Made by a program: the position numbers and the translations under genes. From positions 60,536,313-60,600,312 of the forward strand of contig OY992537.1 of NCBI GenBank assembly GCA_963921195.1: a stretch of DNA of 64,000 nucleotides, written 5' to 3'. The notes beneath the pieces were generated by a model. The model saw nothing but the letters and a program-made list of their open reading frames with translations, searched no databases and had not been told where the DNA came from. Source of the DNA: Pegoplata infirma (taxonomy: Eukaryota; Arthropoda; Insecta; Diptera; Anthomyiidae). Below are positions 1 through 10,518 of this stretch, one piece after another (within the stretch, counting starts at the first letter, position 1; each line of letters begins with the position of its first letter).

Positions 1-266
1 TAAAATTTGGCTAATCTTAAGATTTTGTCCCGAAATAAGCAAAAAAAATTTAAAATTTCGCTGAACTTTAAGTTTTGCGGAAAATTATGAAAGATTTTTG
101 AAATTTTAGTTTTTAAAATTTTGTTTTGTATAAATTAGAGATTCGTGAGTGTTAGTCAATGTGAGTGTGAGAGAAGCTTGTGTGTACGTGAGTGTGCGTG
201 ATTCAAAAATTCTTGTCGTGAGCGTGAGTGAGTGTGAGTCAAAAATCACTCACGCGCCCATCACTA
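1..266. mobile_element. Possible hAT-like element, one terminus only
   Basis: The segment ends at 266 with the complement of TAGTGATGGGCG, which resembles a hAT-type terminal repeat, preceded inward by reiterated CGTGAG/CTCACG motifs (about 145-255) like the subterminal repeats of the two better-defined hAT-like elements here. The other terminus would lie outside the window, so no target duplication can be checked; CTTTAGAC at 267-274 would be one copy of an 8-bp duplication. Positions 1-120 are plain AT-rich DNA. Confidence 0.35.
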
Positions 267-289
267 CTTTAGACTAGCAATATGCACAT

Positions 290-665
290 GCACATGAAAT
301 AAAAATATTGCTCACGCACGAAATTAATTTTTCATTCATTCACGTTCACGTGAGTAACTAAAATCATTCTCACGCTCACGAAGACTCACGAAATTAAAGT
401 AAACAAATTTTTATTTTACTTTTTTCAATTTCTTCCACAAAAAGTGTTTAAATTCCTAAAAATCACAATTTGATATTAATTACCCTCTAAATTTCATAAG
501 ATGACGATTTTCGTACTTGTTTTCTGTTTTACACAGTACAAAACAATTACGCAAACTCACGAGAAAAAAATTACTCACGCACGCACGAAACTATTTTTTT
601 TAATCATGCTCTCTCACGATCACGTGAGTAAAAATAAATTTCACTCTCGATCACGCTTGATTCAA
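290..665. repeat. CACG/CGTG-motif-rich segment
   Basis: Many copies of CTCACG, CACGCACG and CACGTGAG occur in both orientations in otherwise AT-rich DNA. The composition matches the subterminal part of the element ending at 266, so this may be a second, rearranged or nested copy. No terminus is recognisable and no gene is seen. Confidence 0.4.
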
Positions 666-750
666 GCTTGAAACACGAAAAATTCGTGTTAAACTTGGTA
701 GAATTGTACTTTTTTGGAACATATTGACCTTCGAAATTACCGTGGTACTC

Positions 751-1986
751 CACTCAAAAAAAAAAAAAAACAAAACCTTGTTAAATTACTAGAAAAAGTC
801 TCGTAGTACCATTTTACCAATCTTTGACAGTTTTCGATCGAAATTTAATTTTTTTTTGTAATTTTACAGTTTTTCTTGTAATTTTACAAATTTCCAAGAA
901 AGTTTTACAAAAAAATCGAGTAAATTCACGAGAATTCCTTGTAAGTTTTATTGCGCCAAAAAAGTTGTAAAATTACAAAAGCTCGTAATTTTTACTATAC
1001 TCAAAATAATAACTCTGTAAAATACTCTGCAAAATGACTGTAATCTCAATTCAACAGATATTTGACAGAGTTTTCTGTCAAAATACAGATTTAAAGAAAA
1101 TACTTTGTATTTTGTTGTGACAAAAAAACAAAGTTTCCTCTGTTATATTAAGTACTTTTTACTTTGTTATCTTAATTTTACAGATAATTAACAGAGTTTT
1201 CTGCTAAAATACAGATCCAAGCAAAATACTTCGTATTTTTTTATAACCAAAAAAGTTTTCTGTTTTGTTATCTGTATATTTTTTTTTTGAGAAAAAGTTG
1301 AAAAAGTAGCAAAAAAAGTTATCAAAATTTTTTTTTCAGAAATCTTATAAAATTTTTTCAAAATACATGCATTTAACTAAACTCTGTAAATTTACAGAGG
1401 GTTTTCTGTAAATTTTTTTTTGCATCAAATGTGTTTTACAAATACATATATGTAAATTTACATAGTTTTCTTTGCTAAATGGTGGTTTATTTAACCAATA
1501 TTTTACTAGAAACTCTGTAAATTAACAGTTTATTTTTGTCCAAATCATTTTACCGAGTTTTATAGTAAAATTACAGAGTTTTCTCTTTAAAAAAGCTTTC
1601 ATATTTAACCAATATTTTACTATAAACTCTGTAAATTAACAGTTTTTTCTGTCAAAATTATTTTACAAAGATTTTTAGTAAAACTACCAAGAAATGTTGT
1701 TAGCTGGAAAAGTATGGTGTACTCTGTTAAATTAGCAGAGTTTTTCTGTAATTTAACAGAGTTATTATTTTGAGTGTTGAAATTCTCGTAAAATAGGAGG
1801 TACCAAAAAATCTAGTAAAGTCACGAGAACTCCTTGTAAGTTTTATCGCGTCAAAAAAGTTGTAAATTTACAATTTTATTGGTAAAAAGCTTGTAAAATT
1901 ACAAAATTATTAGTAAAAGGCTTGTAGCAAAAAAAGTTACATACTTTTCTTGTAGTTTTACAAGTTTTTTTTTTTTTTTTTGAGTG
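751..1986. mobile_element. MITE family A (CACTCAAAAAA termini), interrupted
   Basis: Begins CACTCAAAAAAAA and ends TTTTTTTGAGTG followed by TA at 1987-1988, giving short inverted termini. The interior alternates motifs such as 'ctagtaaattcacgag', 'ataggaggtacc' and 'ttggtaaaaagcttg' that recur at 39.3-39.7, 49.7-49.98 and 51.4-52.1 kb. No coding capacity. The left flank is TC rather than TA, so one side has mutated. A second element is nested at 998-1776. The TA preference suggests mobilisation by a Tc1/mariner-type transposase, which is inference. Confidence 0.6.
998..1776. mobile_element. MITE nested in family A copy
   Basis: Inverted termini read ACTCAAAATAATAACTCTG on the left and its complement on the right (about 1752-1776). 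It is flanked by TA at 996-997 and by TT, probably a mutated TA, at 1777-1778. The interior repeats 'actctgtaaaattacagag'-like motifs and has no open frame. The related MITE copy at 51.85 kb reads straight through the junction (attacTAggaattctcg), which is the empty site. Confidence 0.65.
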
Positions 1987-1989
1987 TAA

Positions 1990-2232
1990 GAATAATTTGA
2001 TAATTTTCTTCAGGAAAAAATTTAAGAATTTTTCTATAAAAAACATTTATTAGGATTTGAGACTTTTTCGATAGAAAAAATTATTCAGAATCGGAGAATT
2101 TAAAAAAAATAAAAAAAAAATTTTTAACATCGGAGACTTTTTCTATAAAAAAAATCTCACTTTTGCTAAAGGAAGAATCTGAGAATTTTTCTATAGAATA
2201 AATTTATTAGAATCTGAGACTTTTTTAATAAA
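1990..2232. repeat. Diverged 35-bp dyad satellite fragment
   Basis: About seven degenerate units with 'gagaatttttctata' and 'tcagaatc' blocks are recognisable as the satellite that forms large arrays at 10.5-17.9 and 41.7-44.6 kb. It directly abuts the right end of the family A MITE. Confidence 0.6.
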
Positions 2233-2303
2233 AACAAGTGATAGGGTTATATTCGTCCGTGGCGAATCTTTTATACACTCTGAAATGTAAAAAAACAATA
2301 AAA

Positions 2304-2855
2304 ACAAGTATAAAAGTTAAATTTGACTTGGCCGAATCTATGAATACCCTCCACAATGCCCTTTTTAAAGGATAGTAAATTTTTTAATGTAAAAAAAATT
2401 AACAATTTTGATTAGAAATATTTTATTTTGAGTAAAAAACTTTTTTGGTAATTTTTGTAAAAAAAAATATATAATTTACTAAATTTTTTTTGAGTGTAAA
2501 ATTTTTTTCGAGTGTAATTTTTCTTTAGTGTAAAAATATTTTTGAGTGACAAAAATACTCTGTAAAGTAATTTTGGGGCTTATCATTGTTTTTAAAGCTT
2601 GTTTTTTTTTAAACTCTGGTTTTTCAACACGTGAATTTTAGGTAAAACCAATCTGAAATTCAGGATTTTGCTTATAACTTTTGAACCACTGTACCGATTT
2701 GGCTGAGATTTGAAAGGAACCGGGACAAAAGAACGAGAAATATATATGCCCCACTTCAGCACTCTCAGAATTGTCGTTTGAAAGTTACCGTGTGTTTTAT
2801 CTCGTAAATTCATGAAAAACCCTTGCCGAAATTCAGTCTTTTGCTCATAACTTTT
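2304..2855 (+). repeat. GTCC-tract fly repeat, copy 1, 3'-truncated
   Basis: Starts acaagtataaaagttaaatt and continues through 'gaataccctccacaatg', several 'tttttgagtgtaaa' runs and the 'cttttgaaccactg..ccgattt' block also found in the copies at 35.8, 36.6, 39.9, 62.3 and 62.9 kb. It lacks the GTCC tract and terminal hairpin of the full copies. The open frame across it (2592-2924, minus) is shared by other copies only in pieces and is not taken as a gene. A short related head lies just upstream at about 2234-2300. Confidence 0.7.
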
Positions 2856-2975
2856 GAACCACTGCACTGTGGGCCAGCATCCCTGAATTTTGGCCATAAA
2901 TAGACCGCTTAACCTATATGTCAAAAAAAGTATTGCATATGTGTGTTAAAGGATCGCTGATCACGATTCTGGAAA

Positions 2976-3334
2976 AAAATTTCAAAATTCAAAATGGCGG
3001 ATCCAAAATGGCGGACATGCTTTTTTAATTCTTTGTTTATTGTGTTTAATATAATCATTATCGATGTATTTGGGGTCAGTAATAACGAATATGAGCTCAG
3101 ACTTTTAAAATTCAAAATGGCGGATCCAATATGGCGACAAATTTAAATTTAAAATTTTTTATATGTTGTCTCTTTTGGCCAAAAACTACGATTTTAATGG
3201 TTTTTCGGATGTAAAAACTGATTTTGGAATTAAAGATTTGAAATTCAAAATGGCGGATCCAATATGGCGAATATGCTTTTGTAATTCTTAGCTAATTGTA
3301 CTTAAATTAGTAATTTTTAATGTATTTAGGGTTA
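2976..3334. repeat. ~125-bp tandem repeat with ATGGCGGATCC (left part)
   Basis: The block caaaatggcggatcc occurs at 2990, 3113 and 3246 (spacing 123 and 133). The series continues after the inserted hAT-like element, at 4892 and 5000. Subtracting the insertion and one 8-bp duplication makes the spacing across the break 122, so this was one continuous tandem repeat. Confidence 0.8.
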
Positions 3335-3913
3335 GTAATTACTAGGGATGAGATTTCCATGCAAATGCATGTTTTTTGTCGATAGTCTAAAATCGATATC
3401 GACCAATTATCTTTCCGAATTAAGAAATTTGAGTAAAAATGGCATCGGTTTGTTATTGCATATTTTTGCATATTTTGGTGAAAATGCATATTGTTGCATA
3501 TTTTGGTTTTAAATGCATATTTTTTGCATATTCTCAACTTTTAAGTGCATATTTTTGCATATTTTGACAAAAATGGGCAAAACGCAAATTGAATTTATTT
3601 GTTTCAAAAACTATTTAAAATTTTAAAAATTTATTTTGAAAAAAAAAAATACTTTTCTTCTTTAAGTTTTTTTTTTTCAGATTAGACAGAAAAAAATATC
3701 GTGAAATCAAAAGTAACAAAACAAATTGTTAGCAACTAACTTCCAGTTCAACAACGTTTTTAATTGTATAAACAATGTATATAGTTAATGTGACAAAAAT
3801 CCAATTTAATTTCCAATTAAATGCATCAATTAAAATCATTGTTAAAAAATGCAGAAAAAGCGCATTAATAACACAGACACTTTATAAATTCATTTAATGA
3901 CGCTCAAATATAT

Positions 3914-3985
3914 GTGACGATAGCTCGGTGGTAGTGTGCTAGACTCAAATGATGAACATTCCGGGTTCGCTGCCAGCTGGCGGAA
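3914..3985 (+). other. tRNA-like sequence 1 (Pol III A/B boxes)
   Basis: An A-box-like TAGCTCGGTGG at 3921 and a B-box-like GGTTCGCTGCC at 3964 sit at tRNA spacing, with a T run at about 3989. The most degenerate of three copies. Acceptor and anticodon stems do not pair, so it is a tRNA-derived relic, not a tRNA gene. Confidence 0.55.
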
Positions 3986-4080
3986 ACATTTTTTTATTTT
4001 CATTTATTTTTATTTTAAATTATTTTTGTTTTGCTATTCTGCAACACCTTTTATACGCGTTAAGTCAAGTACAATATATA

Positions 4081-4152
4081 TGAGAAATAGCACGGTGGTA
4101 GTGCGCTAGACTCGTACAATGTTAGTTGCCGGTTCGAATCCAGCTGCCGCTA
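4081..4152 (+). other. tRNA-like sequence 2 (Pol III A/B boxes)
   Basis: A box TAGCACGGTGG at 4088 and a consensus B box GGTTCGAATCC at 4131, 43 nt apart. The D stem pairs perfectly (GCAC with GTGC) and the T stem pairs with one mismatch, followed by a T run from about 4156 that could end Pol III transcription. The anticodon stem (CTAGA against AATGT) and acceptor stem do not pair, so aminoacylation is implausible; a SINE-like head is more likely. Confidence 0.65.
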
Positions 4153-4253
4153 GATGTTTTTTTTTTTAGTTTTTTATATTATTTTTAAATAAAATAACAT
4201 TAAAACCGGTTTAATTCCTTTAATATACGCGTATAGTCAATTACAAATATATA

Positions 4254-4325
4254 CAAGAAATAGCACGGTGGTAGTGTGCTAGACTCGTATCATGTTCGTT
4301 GCGGGTTCGATTCCAGCTGCCGGCT
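4254..4325 (+). other. tRNA-like sequence 3 (Pol III A/B boxes)
   Basis: A box TAGCACGGTGG at 4261 and B box GGTTCGATTCC at 4304, with a long T run at about 4330-4350. It is 173 bp from copy 2, and the intervening 'tatacgcgt..agtcaa.tacaa' block is also repeated (4052 and 4224), so the whole unit was tandemly duplicated. Confidence 0.65.
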
Positions 4326-4866
4326 AATGTTTTTTTTTTTTTTTTTTTTTATTTTAGATTTTTTTGTTCTAGTTTTAGATTTTTTTCAATAAAATGACAT
4401 TAAAGCATGTTTATTTCCGTTAATATAATTTATTACAAACTTTTCAATTAATTTCATTGTTGATACAACAATGAATTTAATTGACAAAAACGAGTAGATA
4501 TTTTTTAAAAAGTTACAAAAGTCAATGTTGTATTGACAAAATCCAATGTAGGCTCAGTTTCAATTAAATGTTTAATTGTATTAACAATGAAATTAATTGT
4601 ATTGACAATTTTTTTTTCTCTGTATCCTAATTTCTAAAAAATCTTGCTTATATAAAGTTTTAAATGTTGATATTTAAACACGGCGCAATTTTTTTGTTTT
4701 TTTTTTAAGAAGTTTTTCGTATGAAAACAAGATTTTTATTGCACGTATTTTATTTTTTAGTGCATATTTTTAGGTTTTTTAGTGCATATTTTGATTTTTT
4801 TAGTGCATATTTTAAGCGCATATTTTCGATTTTTTAGTGCATGAAAATCTCATCCCTAGTAATTAC

Positions 4867-5037
4867 GAATATGAGCTCGATTTTTTAAATTCAAAATGGC
4901 GGATCCAATATGGCGTCAAATAAAATATTAAGTTTTTTTCTATGTTGTCTTGTTTTGATGGTTTTTGGAATGCTAAATCTGATTTAAGAATCAAATATTC
5001 AAAATAGCGGATCCAATATGGCGGACAAGATATTTAA
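4867..5037. repeat. ~125-bp tandem repeat with ATGGCGGATCC (right part)
   Basis: Continuation of the tandem repeat left of the hAT-like insertion, with motif copies at 4892 and 5000. The sequence 'gaatatgagctcg' immediately right of the insertion matches the block at about 3088 in the left part. Confidence 0.75.
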
Positions 5038-7019
5038 ATTACACAGCTCAACAAGAAAATGCATATTGGATTCTGGTTAGTGATTTGGATAGTGTCTGTT
5101 GCGCTGATTCCAAATCCGGAGCCCAAATTTGTCTATCACGTCAGGATTTTGAGTAATTCGCGGTTAAAGTGCCGAAAAAGGGCATTTTTTATCCTTTTCA
5201 AAAGCTTATAAAATAAGACCATGACATGCAAATGACTTGGTATCAAGCTCATTCGAAAGCCTGGTATTTTCTCTTAAAGATAAGATAAAATGTTCTAAAA
5301 ATTTAATTTTCTAAAATGGTGAAAAAATCTTTAGCAAAAGACCTTCCATTTTTATTGCATCAATCAAAAAATTACTCAATTTTTGTTTTTAGATTTAAAC
5401 AAGTGATTACTCAAATTTGTTTCCTCCATATTTTTTTCTGTGTGGAGTCCTTGAGAAGAGAAAAGGACATTCCAATATTGTTTTAAAAAATTTTTGTTTA
5501 ATTTTTTTTTTAATTTTTTTTTTGTTTCTAAATTTAAAATCTGTATAATTTTTTTAGTAAAGCTTACGATTGATTGATTGCTCAATCAATTTTCGGTGAT
5601 CCATCAGTTAAATTTCCCATGGATTTGCTCATATATAATTTCTAAATTATTGATACGTCCTAAAAAGTTGTCACAAAAAAATCAAAGGTTTTTTTAAAAA
5701 AAAAAAAACCCCCATAATCCCGCCCAAAATATAGAAATGTTAAGAATATTTGGAATGGAGGTAGTACATTTTTATGTCATATGAAGTTCATCGACCTGCA
5801 CTTGGGGATTACAAAATGCAATTTTTCAAGCCCGCCCCATTTAAGGCATGGTTATAGAAAATAATCAAAACTAATAATAAAATTGTATTTTTTTAAGCTT
5901 AATAATCATAAAAACTAATTTTTTAAACATTTGTGGCAATTGGGAAGGTGCCCCCCGATACCAGCCCACTCCCAAAAAAAAAACAACTCCCAAACATTAT
6001 TTTTTTTTGTTATATCGCCATGGAAAAGTGTTTTACGCCACATTTCCAAGCCGCGGCGCGCCGCCGCTTTCCCATTCTTAAAAGATTGGTTTGGATGAAA
6101 AAACAGACAGTCTTATAATATATATAAGTTTGTAGCATCTCCACTTACAATCTTGCAATGTTTCTTAGAATGAAATTAAGAATTTACAACACTGTTGCTG
6201 GTCAAGAAAATTTTGTTTACCAACAATGTTTCTAAACATACAGGCCTAATTTCCTAAACATGTTTTAACGCAGCATTTTTCTTTTGTAAATTTTCCTTTA
6301 TTGACATCCTTTTTTGCAAGTTATATTTAGAGTTAGTTACAAGTTTTTACTGTTGTGATTTCTGGTTGTCTTGCAATTTTATATCATATTATTTTAGTTA
6401 TGTTTTTCATTTTTTTTGTGCAACATATGTATAGGTACATATATTTGTTTTTGTAGCTAGTTTTTTTCAAAAAATAAGTTTTATTTTGTTTTTGCGGTTT
6501 TTGCAGTTTTGAGCTCAAGACACCTTAAAAATGTTTAAAGAAGATGTAGAAAATACGATAAAAAATCGTTTAAATTTGTGAAAGTTATATGTTTTTCAAG
6601 GTCTTATGAGTCAAGTTTTTTTAGTTTTTTTTTTTTAGCTTGTTATACGGTATTTTTTTGTATACTGGTTTAAAGATTTTAGTTTGTTTGCTTAAAATCT
6701 TTTTTGGGAAAGTTTTCTTTTTACAAAAATAAAATTTCTTAAACAGGATTTTAGATTTTAAGAACCTGTACTTTGGGAAAAAAGAGTGTAATTTTTGTCG
6801 ATTTTAAGACTATTTTGCTATTTCTGTCTGTTAAAATGGATTTTTTAGTTAAAGAAGGATATCTAGAGGACTGAATTAAAATTTAGCATAGTTGTCATGA
6901 ACTTAAAGTATTTGTATGTAAAAATGGTCGACATCAATGCAGTAGTTCAAAAGTTATAACAGAAAATGTAAGGTGACCCCGAAAAATTTTCTGTACGAAA
7001 AATTTGTTTAACCTTAGGA
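5038..7019. other. No gene recognised
   Basis: AT-rich DNA without a convincing coding frame, RNA gene or element boundary. It contains long homopolymer runs (for example around 5500 and 5700), a small GC-richer patch around 6045-6070, and a segment about 6830-6970 with 'cagtagttcaaaagttataac' that weakly resembles the fly repeat. The short frame at 5933-6118 has no recognisable motif. Confidence 0.5.
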
Positions 7020-7169
7020 ACTTTAAATGGAAATCTGAGATTTTTACATTGGAAAAATGTCGTATTATCTAAGAATTTTTCTATAGGAAATTGTCTCAGA
7101 ATAGGAAAATGTTTCAGAATTTGAGAATTTTCTATAGGAAAAATATCGCCAAATCTGAGAATTTTTCCT
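7020..7169. repeat. 35-bp dyad satellite, diverged left edge
   Basis: Units such as 'aaatctgagaatttttcc' continue, after the inserted MITE, at 8476. This is the left flank of the 35-bp satellite domain that extends to 17.9 kb. Confidence 0.7.
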
Positions 7170-7171
7170 TA

Positions 7172-8473
7172 CACTCAAAAAAATAACTTAGTCAAAATAT
7201 TAGTAAAAGGTGTTGTAATTTAATTCAACCAAACTTTAGCAAAAAAAATTGTAAACATTTAACTTTTACAGTTTATTTTGGCAATTTACTATTGGTAAAA
7301 AACAAAAATTTTTTGGTATTTTTACTATATTTTCTTGCTAGTTTTTTTTTTATTTTACTATAATTTTAGCAAAAATATTAGTATTTTCCTTAAAGAAATG
7401 ATAATACTTTTTATTTTTATTTTTTTTTTCTTAGTTTAAAAAAAAAATTGTTTCAAGTGTTCTAGTGTAAAAAAAATCATTGCAGATTGATGATACTGCC
7501 AACACCATAGCAAAGTAGCCATCCATCAACTGCATGTGCGCTCAAAAATAGGCTACACAATTTTTAGTATTTTTTTACCATATTTTTTGCTAATTTTACC
7601 ATATTTTTTGCTAATTTTATATGAAAATCTTTTCAAATTTGCCACCTAAATTGTTAATAAAAAGTTGATAATTTTGAAAAATTATTTTTTTTAAATTTTA
7701 ACACATAGTTAGATATATAATCTTGAATATCCAAAAGTTTTTTTTTTATTTTTTTTTAAATACATGTGAAAAAAATTAAAAATTCGAAAAAAAATTGTTA
7801 ATTTTTTACAAATTTTACCTGAAAATGTAAGAAATTTCTTATGTAGACTACTACGCAATTCTCATTTGTTCTACTTAAGCTAAAAAAAGACGCAAAAAAA
7901 ATAAAAAAAGTGAAGTGTTGTTCTTTAAATTTTTTGTTCAAAGTGTTTAAGTGAAAAAATAAATAATTTTGGATTTTGATGTTGTTGGAAGTCCAGTTAC
8001 TGCAACTACAGCTGCTGAGAAGAAGGCAAAAGAAGATGCTGCCACCATCAATCCGAAGAAACCATCCAACAACTGAAGTAATAGTTGATGCTGCTATTAA
8101 TACAAGAACGTGGTGCTAAAAAACAGGCAAAAATTTTGTAGAATATTCACCAAATTTTAATTCAACTACTAATCAGAGAAAAAAAATACTAAATAAAACA
8201 GTTTTTTTTACCAAATTACAATTTTTTTTATTTATTTCAATTTTACCATTTTTTTTTTGTAATTTTACCATATTTTTTGATAATTTTACAAGGTTGATTT
8301 TTTACAAAAATAAAATGGTATTCTTGTAATTTGACCATTTTTTTCCTAATTTTTTGATTAGCAAAATGGTTTTGCTAATATTACCATAATTTTTGCAACG
8401 TCCAAAACTACAGTTTTTTTTGCTAATTTTAACCATTTTTTTTGCTAGTTTTACAATATTTTTTTTTTGAGTG
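7172..8473. mobile_element. MITE with CACTCAAAAAAA termini in satellite
   Basis: The termini are CACTCAAAAAAA and TTTTTTTGAGTG, flanked by TA at 7170-7171 and 8474-8475. Removing it leaves 'ttttccTAggaaat', which matches the 'tttttctataggaaaaat' part of the satellite monomer, so the target TA was the monomer's own TATA centre. The 1302-bp interior is AT-rich with reiterated 'attttaccatattttttgc' and no transposase frame. Confidence 0.75.
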
Positions 8474-8475
8474 TA

Positions 8476-8828
8476 GGAAATATTCCTCAGAATCTAAGAA
8501 ATTTTCTATAGGAAAAATGTCTCAAAATCTGAGAAAATTTCTATAGGAAAATTGTCTCAAAATTTGAAAAATTTTCTGTTGGAAAAATGTCTCAGAAACT
8601 GAGAATTTTTCTATAGAAAAAAATGTCGCAGAATCTAAGAATTTTTCTTTAACAAATGTCTCAGAATCTGATAGTTTTTCTGTAAAAAAAAATTTTTAGA
8701 ATCTGAAAACTTTTCTATAGGAAAAATATCTTTGAATCTGATAAATTTTCTATAGGAAAAATGTAACAAAATCTTTAATTTTTCCTTAGGATAAATGTCT
8801 TACAATGTGAGAATTTTTCTGTATGATA
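8476..8828. repeat. 35-bp dyad satellite, diverged
   Basis: About ten degenerate monomers of the type 'ctataggaaaaatgtctcag' / 'aatctgagaatttt', contiguous in phase with the fragment at 7020-7169 once the MITE is removed. Confidence 0.8.
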
Positions 8829-9555
8829 TCCCAGCAAAATTTTCGGTTGCAAAGAACCAATTGTGGAACAACTTATACTTCCCAAGAACCTGTTCTAATT
8901 CTTGTGCAACACCGATTCTTTTTACAAAGGGATTGTCCCAAAAGCAACAGGTGTTTGTAAGCAAAATTAGAACACATTTTTGTTCCTCGGAATCGGTTCT
9001 AGAAGTAAAATTTGGAACAGAAATATGAATTAAAGACATATATTGAATTGCATTAATATATTAAAGAGAGATAAAGACAATGATTTATAAAATGGAATAT
9101 TTACATTTTTTAACACACATTTATCCTTTTCCGCACCCAAAGTCGCATTTTGGGCCTTACAATAATGACATACCAGAACATGGATTTTCTGCAAACAAAA
9201 AACAAAAAACATAGTATTATTAGTATTTGACCCGACCCAGACAATGAAAATTTAATTTACTTACCTTTATTTCAACAATTTTCACGATTATAATCTGCTA
9301 TTTTAACAGCATTTCACGTTTTTTCTTGATTAACAAAAATAAATTGATATTTATTTTCTTAATTTTTTTGACACATAATTTTTTTTTAATTCCTGAGAAC
9401 CAAAATGTTATGAAACTTTGATTGCAGAGAACAAGCTTTACAATAATTTTCACTTAACTTGTTCTGAATAATTAAAGTGTAAGAGTGTAAGGTTACCGAA
9501 GAACCTGTTCTAGAACAAGTGTTGTCAAAATCGGTTCTGAAAAATTTTCCTGGGA
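8829..9555. mobile_element. Inverted-repeat element in satellite (TCCCAG ends)
   Basis: The left end TCCCAGCAAAATTTTCGGTT and the complement of the right end, TCCCAGGAAAATTTTTCAGA, form an inverted pair. Inside both ends are 'agaacctgttct'-type blocks (about 8885 and 9500-9520). Satellite resumes on both sides. No target duplication is evident and no transposase motif is seen in the short frames (8795-9039 on either strand). Superfamily not assigned. Confidence 0.6.
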
Positions 9556-9831
9556 TTGTTTTAGAATCTGATATTATTTCTATTGAAAAAATATTTCCGA
9601 ATCTGAGAATTTTTCTGTAGGGGAAACGTCTCGTAAAAATGTCTAAGAAAAATGTCTCAGAACCAGAACATTTTTCTGTAGGGAAATTTTCTCAGATTCT
9701 GAGATTTTTTTTATAAAAAAATTTTCTTTAGGAAAAATGTCTCAGAATCTGAGAATTTTTTTAAGGAAAAATTTTCCAGAATCTGTGATTATATCTATGA
9801 AAAAAAGTCCCAGATTCTGAGAAATTTTCTA
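9556..9831. repeat. 35-bp dyad satellite, diverged
   Basis: Roughly eight degenerate monomers lie between two inserted elements, with 'cagaatctgagaattttt' recognisable in most. Confidence 0.8.
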
Positions 9832-9833
9832 TA

Positions 9834-10518
9834 AAGTAAAAATTTGTATATGGTGCAATATATAATGATATGTAGCACAATATATATTTATACGCAATTT
9901 GATCCGAATAATGGTGGATGTTTTTGCATTAAAAAAGATCAACTTGTATAAAATATAATCTGATTTCATCCGAGTTTTGACCAGACATTGCCATATATTG
10001 GTGGATCTAATTGGATCTAATTGCATAAAAACATATAAAATCCTGGTGTTTTTTGGTTTGGGTTGAGATACACCACAGGTCAACGATACATTCACCAAAC
10101 ATTTAATTTTCTAAAACAAAAAAATGTTTGGGTACGCTTCGAACCAGATAGGTGATATACATAACCCTAACAAGAAATGTTTAGGAACATTTTAAAAAGT
10201 TTCTTATACTTTGAATAAAAAACTTAGAAAATTTTTGGTTAATTGTAAACATATATAGGTTTATATGGAACAGCATAAGCTATATATAATTTTACGTTAA
10301 ATTATACAGAAAAAGAAATTTTGTATTGACCCTCATATAATTTTATATAATTATATCAACCGTACACCTTTTAATCCGAATCATGATTAAATTATATATA
10401 ACTGCATATGATTGCATTTAAAAAATTTAGAAAATATCCCACGGGATATATAATTATATATGATATATTATGTTTGTATCAAATTATATATTGTTATATA
10501 TGTTTATTTTTACTCGGG
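9834..10518. mobile_element. TA-flanked inverted-repeat element in satellite
   Basis: The left end reads AAGTAAAAAT with 'gcaatatataat' inside; the right end complement reads CCCGAGTAAAAATAAACAT with 'aacaatatataat' inside, an imperfect inverted pair. TA lies at 9832-9833 and 10519-10520, and removal restores a satellite-like 'ttctaTAggaaaa'. The 685-bp interior is 'tata'-rich and non-coding. The left terminus has lost or mutated its first bases, so the exact boundary is uncertain. Confidence 0.55.

Larger units (their letters stand above)
3343..4858. mobile_element. Non-autonomous hAT-like element carrying tRNA-like cassettes
   Basis: The termini are inverted repeats beginning TAGGGATGAGATTT (20 of 21 bases match between the two ends). 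They are flanked by an exact 8-bp duplication GTAATTAC at 3335-3342 and 4859-4866; an 8-bp duplication is the hAT-superfamily signature. Next to both ends are reiterated 'gcatatttt' motifs (3450-3560 and 4735-4850), the usual placement of transposase-binding repeats. There is no transposase frame in its 1516 bp. The core holds three tandem ~170-bp units with tRNA-like sequences. The insertion site is a unit of the ATGGCGGATCC tandem repeat. Confidence 0.88.

Noticed and set aside
3914..4325. Three functional tRNA genes
   Set aside because: A and B boxes fit, but acceptor and anticodon stems do not pair in any copy, and all lie in a mobile element.
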